The translations under genes and the position numbers were made by a program. Under the pieces are notes generated by a model, which searched no databases, had not been told where the DNA came from, and saw nothing but the letters and a program-made list of their open reading frames with translations. DNA of 8,618 nt. Origin: Actinomycetes bacterium. GTDB taxonomy: Bacteria; Actinomycetota; Acidimicrobiia; Acidimicrobiales; Bog-793. The first letter of the stretch is position 1; each line of letters starts with the position of its first letter. The stretch is from the NCBI GenBank assembly GCA_021823365.1, contig JAKAOD010000106.1:1-8618 (forward strand), given 5' to 3'. Below are positions 1-6,100 of the stretch, in pieces.

Positions 1-66
1 CTCTCGGGTTGGCTCGGTGGGCTCCTTTCAGGATTCGACGCGATGATCCGCGAGCCATACGAGTAG
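1..66 (+). CDS. Possible 3' end of an upstream gene (partial, uncertain)
   Basis: Frame 1 is open from the window edge to a TAG at 64-66 and reads LSGWLGGLLSGFDAMIREPYE. The first half is hydrophobic and glycine-rich, and the end is polar. No start is visible because the window cuts it. It lies on the same strand as the hydrolase gene that follows 43 nt later, so it could be the end of a preceding operon member. Twenty-one codons cannot identify a family, and in DNA this GC-rich an open frame of this length can arise by chance. I assign no function. Confidence 0.25.
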   Translation, partial: LSGWLGGLLSGFDAMIREPYE

Positions 67-109
67 AACTCGGACGAGGGGATCGAAAGGAGCAGGAGGA
101 TCGAACGTC

Positions 110-661
110 ATGCGAAGCGCTCTTTTGGTCGTGGACATGCTGAACGACTTCGTCGACGGAGTCCTCGGCAATCCCGCAGCCCTCGGGATCGTCGAGCCCA
201 TCCAGCGGCTCGCGGCTCGTGCCCGCACGACACACGACTGGCTGGTGGTCTACGCCAACGACGCCCACGAGCTCTCGGACGTCGAGCTCCGCGTCTTTCC
301 CCCGCACGCCATGGCCGGTACGCCGGGAGCTGCCGTGGTGGACCAGCTCCGCCCCGAGCACGACGACATCGTGGTGCCGAAGCGCTTCTACTCGTCGTTC
401 ACCTCGAGCACCCTCGAGGGCGAGCTCCGGGCGCACGACGTCGGCCGGGTCGTGCTCGTAGGCCAGCACACCGACTGCTGCGTTCGGCACACTGCCTACG
501 ACGCGTTCATAAAGGGGTTGGAGGTCACGGTGTGCCCCGACGCGACGACGGTGTTCGAGCCGAGCTCCACCGAGCCCGTGCCTGAGCGTCAGGCTCACGC
601 GCTCGAGTACCTGCGCACCTACTACGGCGCGCGGCTCGTCACAGCGGAACACGTCGCGTGA
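110..661 (+). CDS. Isochorismatase-family cysteine hydrolase, nicotinamidase-like
   Basis: A 183-residue cytosolic alpha/beta hydrolase of the isochorismatase/nicotinamidase superfamily, the usual length for single-domain members. The catalytic triad is visible: Asp9 in LLVVDMLNDF, Lys91 in VVPKRFYSSF and Cys124 in GQHTDCCVRHTAYDAF. Asp51 and His53 (NDAHE) and His66 (PPHAMAGTPGA) match the metal ligands and the PPH..GTPGA element of PncA-type nicotinamidases. The best guess is therefore amide hydrolysis of nicotinamide or a related small amide in NAD salvage. The histidine at Mtb PncA position 57 is not obvious; a glutamate (Glu54 or Glu59) may replace it, as in some PncA enzymes. The ATG is preceded by AAGGAGCAGGAGG, giving a good ribosome site. 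The BON/DUF2267 gene follows after 39 nt and is probably co-transcribed, without an obvious functional link. The substrate is not certain: other members act on isochorismate, carbamoylsarcosine or ureides. Confidence 0.9.
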   Translation: MRSALLVVDMLNDFVDGVLGNPAALGIVEPIQRLAARARTTHDWLVVYANDAHELSDVELRVFPPHAMAGTPGAAVVDQLRPEHDDIVVPKRFYSSFTSSTLEGELRAHDVGRVVLVGQHTDCCVRHTAYDAFIKGLEVTVCPDATTVFEPSSTEPVPERQAHALEYLRTYYGARLVTAEHVA

Positions 662-700
662 GGCGACGGGCCGCCGGAGGAGCGCAGGAGGGAGGAGCTG

Positions 701-1606
701 ATGCGGAGGCGGACCCGGTGGGCACTGATCGGGGCGGTCGCGGCGGCCGGTGCCGTCGTCGTGGCGAGTCCCCCCGCCAACACCGTCAAGCGGAAGCTTC
801 GCCGAACGGCCATCCGCGCGTCGAGCCGGGTCCGTTACGCCAGGGGGCGCATCGAGGGCGCGCGCTACCGGTTGCGCGGCAGCGAGCCTGACCCGATCGT
901 CATCGACAACGTTCTCGCCGATCGCGTCCGCTCGAGCCTCGGGAGGCTCGAGCACGCGCTGGACCTCCCGCATGTGCACGTGATGGTCGACCACCACGTC
1001 GCCCTGCTCCACGGAGAGGTCGGGAGCACGCACGACGCAGAGGAGATCGAGCGCGCGGTGGCCGACGTCGCGGGTGTCGCCGGGGTCGAGTCGTACCTCC
1101 ACGTAGGGCTGGGCCCATGGGACACCCGCCCGTCCGCGGGCCACGACGTGCACCCGCCGTCCGCGGCGTTGAAGGCCCTGGTCGGTGCCGCCGAGAGGGC
1201 CGGGGTCGCCTCCACAGCGGCGCCACACGTGGTCCGAGGTGTCCTTGCGACGTTTGCCGACCGGTTGCCACGCGCCCAGCGTGCCCACCTCGCGTCACAT
1301 CTCCCAGAAGACGTCCGGCCGCTCCTCACACCCCCGAGGCGCATCCTCGACGCCCCTCCCACCCGCTCGCTGCACGACCTGGTCGGCCGGATCGTCGCGA
1401 CGACGTCGGGCGTCGAGCTCGATCAGGCTGAGGCGGTGACCTCGGGCGTGGTCCACGCGCTGCGCGACCTCGTTCCGGACGACCGTCAAGGTGTCGGAGC
1501 GGTGCTCCCTCGCGAGCTACGGGCTCTCTGGGAGAACGGGGAGAACGGGGAGAACGGGGAGAACGGGGAGAACGGGGAGAACGGGGAGAACGGGGGGAAG
1601 GGCTGA
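701..1606 (+). CDS. Membrane-anchored BON + DUF2267 protein with C-terminal ENG repeats
   Basis: A 301-residue protein starting at an ATG with GGAGG five bases upstream. Residues about 7-23 (WALIGAVAAAGAVVVAS) form one hydrophobic segment after MRRRTR, which suggests a signal anchor. A basic stretch follows. Residues about 63-142 look like a BON domain: an N-terminal helix (DNVLADRVRSSLGRLEHAL), then VHVMVDHHVALLHGEVGS, then a helix and GVAGVESYLHVGL. BON domains are linked to membrane or phospholipid association. Residues about 155-290 show two related helical halves typical of DUF2267; the first contains VLATFADRLPRAQRAHLASH and the second ALRDLVPDDRQGVGAVLP. The extreme C terminus is seven ENG tripeptides followed by GKG, encoded by a tandem 9-bp repeat. 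The function of BON + DUF2267 proteins is not established; a role at the membrane or in envelope stress is inference. It is probably in one operon with the upstream hydrolase. Its stop lies only 18 nt from that of a convergent gene. Confidence 0.85.
   Translation: MRRRTRWALIGAVAAAGAVVVASPPANTVKRKLRRTAIRASSRVRYARGRIEGARYRLRGSEPDPIVIDNVLADRVRSSLGRLEHALDLPHVHVMVDHHVALLHGEVGSTHDAEEIERAVADVAGVAGVESYLHVGLGPWDTRPSAGHDVHPPSAALKALVGAAERAGVASTAAPHVVRGVLATFADRLPRAQRAHLASHLPEDVRPLLTPPRRILDAPPTRSLHDLVGRIVATTSGVELDQAEAVTSGVVHALRDLVPDDRQGVGAVLPRELRALWENGENGENGENGENGENGENGGKG
1532..1594 (+). repeat. Seven tandem 9-bp units (GAGAACGGG) within a coding region
   Basis: Seven in-frame, apparently identical copies of GAGAACGGG encode ENG x7 at the C terminus of the BON/DUF2267 protein. 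The array is followed by GGGAAGGGC and the stop codon. Because the unit is a multiple of three, copy-number change by replication slippage would lengthen or shorten the tail without shifting frame. The lack of synonymous differences between units suggests recent expansion or homogenisation. Confidence 0.95.
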
Positions 1607-1624
1607 TCCGGGTCCCGTGCCCCT

Positions 1625-2113
1625 TCAGGTCCGGCTCGAGGGACGGTAACTGTGAAGTGCCGACCGCACAGCCTCGAGCCAGCGATCTGGCGTGCACGCT
1701 GAGTCTCCCGGGCAGCCTACGAGCTCCAGCTCCAGCGGCACCAGGACCTCGCGCTGCATGTCTGCGAGCGACATGCCACTGCCGACCCTGTCCAGCAGCT
1801 CGCCAGCGGCAGAGGTCCGGGCGACCCGCCACCGACGCGTCGACGACCACCCGACGCGCCCGCCCGCGGCGGCCCGCTCGACGTCCTCGCCGGTGCCGTG
1901 GGCGAGGACGTTGGTCCACGCCCAGACCGGGACCGGCTCCGACCGTGCCTCGAGGAGCTCGGCGTACCTCCCGAGGAGGAACGCCTCGCAGTCCGCGACG
2001 ACGTCACTGTCGAAGATTGCGTCGGTCGTTTCCTCTTCCACGTCCTCTTGCTCTGCGTCCGCGTGCCCCCGGTGACGCCTTCTGGATCCGAGCCGACCGG
2101 TCAACCAGCGCAC
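1625..2113 (-). CDS. Uncharacterised protein, 162 residues
   Basis: I do not recognise a family. The protein starts with a basic segment (MRWLTGRLGSRRRHRGH), followed by a strongly acidic stretch (EQEDVEEETTDAIFDSD, about residues 21-37). A probably folded helical part follows, with VPVWAWTNVLAHG at about 61-73, SLADMQREVLVPLELEL at about 115-131, and a C-terminal DRWLEAVRSALHSY. It has three cysteines and no obvious signal peptide or membrane segment. I chose a GTG start at 2113 because AGGAGGAG sits 7 nt upstream of it. An in-frame ATG at 2131 would add six residues (MRRSRV), but it has no ribosome site and would make the AGGAGGAG coding. The gene converges on the BON/DUF2267 gene and is divergent from the DUF1918 gene. 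That it is a real gene is supported by frame-typical GC3, protein-like composition and the good ribosome site. Confidence 0.7.
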   Translation of the reverse strand: MRWLTGRLGSRRRHRGHADAEQEDVEEETTDAIFDSDVVADCEAFLLGRYAELLEARSEPVPVWAWTNVLAHGTGEDVERAAAGGRVGWSSTRRWRVARTSAAGELLDRVGSGMSLADMQREVLVPLELELVGCPGDSACTPDRWLEAVRSALHSYRPSSRT

Positions 2114-2120
2114 AACCCGA

Positions 2121-2128
2121 CTCCTCCT
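2121..2128 (-). promoter_or_regulatory. Ribosome binding site that favours the GTG start at 2113
   Basis: On the minus strand AGGAGGAG lies 7 nt before GTG. The upstream ATG at 2131 overlaps this motif and has nothing resembling GGAGG before it. Confidence 0.6.
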
Positions 2129-2189
2129 CATGCCGCGGGACCGACAAGACGTTCCCGTGCCACTCGTCCTTCACTTCCAACTCTGGTCC

Positions 2190-2199
2190 GGGTGCACCC
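2190..2199. promoter_or_regulatory. Perfect 10-bp palindrome GGGTGCACCC, candidate operator
   Basis: This exact palindrome lies in the divergent intergenic region between the uncharacterised gene and the DUF1918 gene. It could be a site for a dimeric regulator. No regulator gene lies next to it, and in very GC-rich DNA a 10-bp palindrome can occur by chance. No convincing -35/-10 pair could be read nearby. Confidence 0.2.
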
Positions 2200-2230
2200 T
2201 GCCCGGGAAGGGACCTAGTGCCCTGGGCCC

Positions 2231-2307
2231 CTCCGTCGCCCACACGGAGCGGACGCCGCCGTGCCGGCGGAGACCGCCGCCATGACTTTCGCCCCTACCC
2301 GAGGGGC
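2231..2307 (+). promoter_or_regulatory. Three consecutive hairpins upstream of the DUF1918 gene
   Basis: Three perfect inverted repeats follow one another. CTCCGT/ACGGAG lies at 2231-2249 (7-nt loop), CCGCCG/CGGCGG at 2256-2270 (3-nt loop) and GCCCCT/AGGGGC at 2291-2307 (5-nt loop). If transcription of the DUF1918 gene begins upstream of them, they would form a structured 5' leader ending about 60 nt before its start. None is followed by a T run, so they are not classical terminators. I match them to no known riboswitch. Confidence 0.3.
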
Positions 2308-2369
2308 TCCGGCGAGCCGATCGTGGGAACGGGCGAGGTGGCGGGCAGCAGGGCTGAAGGGAGGTCCTC

Positions 2370-2561
2370 GTGCAAGCGACCGTGGGTGACCGTATCGTCG
2401 TGCAGGGCCATCGCATGGGACAACCGGACCGCGACGGGGAAGTCCTCGAGGTGCATGGCCCCGACGGCGAACCTCCGTACGTCGTCCGCTGGAGCGATAC
2501 GGGCGAGGAGGGGCTCTTCTTCCCGGGATCGGACGCGTCGGTCCGGCACCTCCACGCGTAG
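2370..2561 (+). CDS. DUF1918 small protein
   Basis: A 63-residue protein that matches the DUF1918 pattern over its whole length: a start of the type VGDRIVVQG, then DGEVLEVHGPDGEPPYVVRW, then GLFFPGSDASV. Such proteins are short, all-beta and SH3-like, and occur mostly in actinomycetes. Their role is not established. The GTG start has AGGGAGG 5 nt upstream. The gene is monocistronic: the upstream neighbour is divergent and the downstream CBS gene converges, with 119 nt between the stops. The hairpin-rich leader upstream hints at post-transcriptional or promoter-level control, but this is inference. Confidence 0.85.
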   Translation: MQATVGDRIVVQGHRMGQPDRDGEVLEVHGPDGEPPYVVRWSDTGEEGLFFPGSDASVRHLHA

Positions 2562-2675
2562 CGCGAACGCGCCGCACCGGGCGAGCCGGCATGCCCGTCT
2601 CGACTCGGTGCCGTCCGCCCCAGGACCGACAACTGCCTGTACCTACCTGTGCCAGACCTCCCGCGGCGCGCTCTT

Positions 2676-2691
2676 CCGCGTCAGGACGCGG
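2676..2691 (-). terminator. Short GC hairpin over the stop codon of the CBS gene
   Basis: CCGCGTC-AG-GACGCGG (plus strand) is a perfect 7-bp inverted repeat that includes the TGA at 2681-2683. It sits where the convergent DUF1918 and CBS transcripts meet and could stop RNA polymerase from either side. There is no T run, and the loop is too tight for the outer reading, leaving in practice a 6-bp stem with a 4-nt loop. Confidence 0.25.
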
Positions 2692-3103
2692 TTGTCTGGA
2701 GCTCGTGGCCGTCGGCGACGAGCGCCTGCACCACGTCGCGGATGGAGACGATCCCGACGGCGACGCCCTCGTCGATCACCGGAAGGTGACGGCAGCCGGC
2801 AGCGAGCATGACCCGCGCGGCGGTGGCCGCCGAATCGGCCAACGTGAGATAGCGGGGAGAGACCGACTCCACGTCGGCGACCCGCCAGCTGTCGGGGTCG
2901 GCACCGAGGGCGAGCGCGCTCACGATGTCGCGCTCGGTCACGATGCCCTGCACGTCATCGGCGTCCATCACCGCAAGCGCTCCCACGCCAGCTCGCTTCA
3001 TGGCGGTGGCGGCCGCGCGCAAGGTCGCCGACCGATCGACCGACACGATGGCAGTCTTCAGGAACTCGTGCACGGCTGGGGTCGGACGGGTCGATGTCGT
3101 CAC
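2681..3103 (-). CDS. Two-CBS-domain protein
   Basis: A 140-residue stand-alone CBS pair (Bateman module). CBS1 covers about residues 12-65, from HEFLKTAIVSVDRSATLRAA to GIVTERDIVSAL. CBS2 covers about residues 75-132, with LTLADSAATAARVMLAAGCR, HLPVIDEGVAVG and GIVSIRDVVQAL. The G-I-V-[TS]-x-R-D endings are typical of domains that bind adenosyl nucleotides such as AMP, ATP or SAM. There is no fused enzyme or DNA-binding domain, so it would act as a sensor through a partner. I placed the start at the GTG at 3103, with GGAAGGGA 10 nt upstream. The open frame continues to an ATG at 3259, but those 52 extra residues would overlap the 3' end of the PFOR gene and read as low-complexity out-of-frame sequence. 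The gene lies 91 nt behind PFOR on the same strand. Adenylate sensing tied to the AMP-producing PEP synthase reaction is an attractive idea but unproven. Confidence 0.88.
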   Translation of the reverse strand: MTTSTRPTPAVHEFLKTAIVSVDRSATLRAAATAMKRAGVGALAVMDADDVQGIVTERDIVSALALGADPDSWRVADVESVSPRYLTLADSAATAARVMLAAGCRHLPVIDEGVAVGIVSIRDVVQALVADGHELQTTAS

Positions 3104-3113
3104 CGTGTGATCG

Positions 3114-3121
3114 TCCCTTCC
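3114..3121 (-). promoter_or_regulatory. Ribosome binding site supporting the GTG start of the CBS gene
   Basis: GGAAGGGA on the minus strand, 10 nt before the GTG at 3103. The spacing is slightly long. It supports the short form of the CBS protein over a start at 3259 inside the PFOR gene. Confidence 0.45.
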
Positions 3122-3147
3122 TCGGGCCCGCCTCGCACAGGGAACAA

Positions 3148-3166
3148 GGTCCCGACACTGGGGACC
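3148..3166 (-). terminator. Weak hairpin after the PFOR gene
   Basis: On the minus strand GGTCCC-CAGTGTC-GGGACC forms a 6-bp stem with a 7-nt loop, 28 nt after the PFOR stop, followed by TTGTTCCC. This could attenuate read-through from the PFOR operon into the CBS gene. The T tract is poor, so full termination is doubtful. Confidence 0.3.
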
Positions 3167-3194
3167 GCCGGCGAGCTGGCTGTCGCCCGCACGC

Positions 3195-6100
3195 TCAGAG
3201 CTTCGCGGTTCCGACCTTCCGGGCGTCGGCGGCAAATTGCCGCGCGCCGTGGGTCGCAATCTCCTCGTAGACGTCCCAGCGCTGGGTCACCGCCTCTTCT
3301 GCGAGCCGGTGCAGGCGCGCCGCCTCGTCCGGGTGGGCGCGGGCGAGAGCCTGGTAGCGCGTCTCTCGCTCGGTGTACGCCGAGAGCGGGATGCGAGGAC
3401 GCGGGGAGTCGAGGAGGAAGGGGCTGCCGCCCGACGCCCGGACCACCGGGTCGTAGCGCATGAGGGGCCAGTAGCCGCTCGCCACCGCCCGGTACTGCTG
3501 CGCGAGGCCGTCGCGCATCTCGATCCCGTGCTCGATGCAGTGGCTGTACGCGAGGACGAGCGAAGGGCCGTCGTAGGCCTCGGCGTCCCGCAGCGCCCGA
3601 AGCGTCTGCTGGGGGTCGGCGCCCATCGCCACACGCGCGACGTAGACGCTCCCGTAGGCGACCGCCTGGAGCGCAAGATCCTTCTTCGGCACGTCCTTGC
3701 CTGCCGCTGCGAACCTCGCGACCGCCCCGAGAGGGGTCGCCTTCGACATCTGGCCGCCGGTGTTCGAGTAGACCTCGGTGTCGAGCACCAGGATGTTCAC
3801 GTTCCGCCCGCTGGCGAGCACGTGGTCGAGTCCGGCCGCACCGATGTCGTAGGCCCAACCGTCCCCGCCGATGATCCAGACGCTGCGTCGGACGAGGAAG
3901 TCGACGACGCTCCGCAGGTCGTCCGCGGCGTCGTCACGGACGTGCTCGAGCCGTGCCCGCAGCTCGGACACCCGCGCCCGCTGAGCGGCGAACTCGGACT
4001 CCCTGAGCTGCGGAGCGTCGAGGATCGCGGCTGCCAGCTCCTCCCCCACCTCGTGACGGAGCTCCTCGAGGCGGCTGCGGGCGATCTCGGTCTGACGGTC
4101 GATCGCAAGGCGCATGCCGAGACCGAACTCGGCGTTGTCCTCGAACAGGGAGTTCGACCACGCCGGCCCACGACCGGACCCGTCGACCGTCCAGGGCGTC
4201 GTCGGCAGGTTCCCGCCGTAGATCGACGAGCACCCCGTCGCGTTCGCGACGACCATCCGGTCGCCGAAGAGCTGGGAGAGCACCTTCAGGTAGGGGGTCT
4301 CACCGCAGCCTTCGCAGGCACCGGAGAACTCGAAGAGCGGCGTGAGGAACTGGGTGCCCCGCACCGTGCCGAAGTCGACCCGCGCGCGGTCGGAGACAGG
4401 CAGGCATTCGAAGAAGCCGACGTGCACGCGGGCCTGCCCGACGATCGGCCCCCGTTCGACGAGGTCGATCGCCTTGCGCGGGCTCTGCCCAGGAGCGCTC
4501 GGGACAGCGCTCGGGACGGCGATCGGGCACGCCTCGACGCACAGCCCGCAACCCGTGCAGTCCTCGGCGTACACCTGCAGGGTGAAGCGTCGCCCGGGCA
4601 GGCCGACAGCGTTGAGGGGCGCGGACCTGAAACCTTCCGGCGCGCCCGCGAGCTCCTGTTCCTCGTAGAGCTTCGACCGGATGACGCTGTGCGGGCAGAC
4701 GAAGCTGCAGTGGCCGCACTGGATGCAGGCCCCGGGGTCCCAGTCGGCGACGAGGTCCGAGATGTTCCGCTTCTCGAACGCCGCGGTGCCGCTCGGATAG
4801 GTGCCGTCCACGGGCATGGCACTCACGGGGAGCTCGTCGCCCCTTCCCTCCAGCATCGCAGCGGTGACCCTGCGGACGAACTCGGGCGCGGAGGCGGGCA
4901 CCGCCGGAGCGGGGAGCCGTGCGGAGGTCACCGCGCGCTGGGTGTCCACGGCGTGCAGCGCCAGCAGGGCGCGGTCGACCGCGGCGAGGTTGCGGGCCAC
5001 CACTTCCGGCCCGCGCTTGGCATAGGTCTTCGTGAGGGAAGCCTTGATCCGATCGACGGCCTGCTCCTTCGGGATGACTCCCGACAAGACGAAGAACGCG
5101 CTCTGGAGCACGGTGTTGACGCGCCCGGGGAGGCCGACCTCCCGGGCGATGCCGCTCGCGTCGATGACGTAGAGCGCGAGATGCTTGGCCGTGATCTGCT
5201 CCTGCGCCGGGCGGCTGAGCGCGTCCCACACCTCGTCGGGCCCGAGCGCGCAGTTCAGGAGAAGGGTCCCTGTGTCCGCGGCCGCGGCGAGCACCTCGTG
5301 ATCGTCGAGAAGGGCGAACTGGTGGCACCCGACGAAGTCCGCCCGTCGCAGGAGGTACGGGGCGTGGATCGGCTCCCGTCCGTACCTGAGGTGGGAGACC
5401 GTCTTCGACCCGGACTTCTTGGAGTCGTAGACGAAGTAGCCCTGTGCGTAGAAGCCCTCGTCTCCCAGGATCTTGATCGTGCTCTTGCTGGCGCCCACGG
5501 TCCCGTCCGAGCCGAGCCCGAAGAACAGCGCCCCGTAGGTGCCGACCGGCTCGACGTCGACCGAGACGTCGGGCTCTACGCTCGTGTTGGTGACGTCGTC
5601 GACGATCCCGACGGTGATCCGGCGTCTCGGTTCGCGCTGGGCCAGCTCGTGGAGGACCCCCGCCACCATCCCCGGAGTCAGCTCCTTCGACGACAGCCCG
5701 TACCTGCCGCCGATCACGTTCGGGGACTGCGGGCGCCGGCTCGTGCCGGTCTTCTCTGCCTCGGCGAGCGCCGCGACGACGTCGAGGTACAAGGGCTCGC
5801 CGAGCGATCCAGGTTCCTTCGTCCGGTCCAGGACTGCGACCGCCCGAACGCTCGGGGGCATCGAGGCCACGAGCGCGTCGGCAGGGAAGGGCCGGTAGAG
5901 CCGGACCTGCACCACGCCCACACGTGTTCCGCGGGCGACGAGGACACGCACGGTCTCTCGCACCGTCTCCCCTGCCGAGCCCATGACGACGATCACCCGT
6001 TCGGCGTCCGGGTCCCCGAAGTAGTCCACGAGGTGGTACCTGCGCCCGGACCTCTTCGCGAGCCGTGCCATCATCTCTTCCACGGTCGGAGGGACGGCTG

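Noticed and set aside
1532..1594. CRISPR-like array
   Set aside because: The units are 9 bp and contiguous with no spacers, and they lie in frame within a coding region.
3104..3259. A longer CBS protein starting at the ATG at 3259
   Set aside because: The added residues overlap the end of the PFOR gene and contain no domain. The GTG at 3103 has its own ribosome site directly before the CBS domains.
1657..3463. Long plus-strand frames across 1657-2811 and 2591-3463
   Set aside because: They run opposite to, or across, the uncharacterised, DUF1918 and CBS genes. Their products are Arg/Pro/Ser-rich with no recognisable fold.
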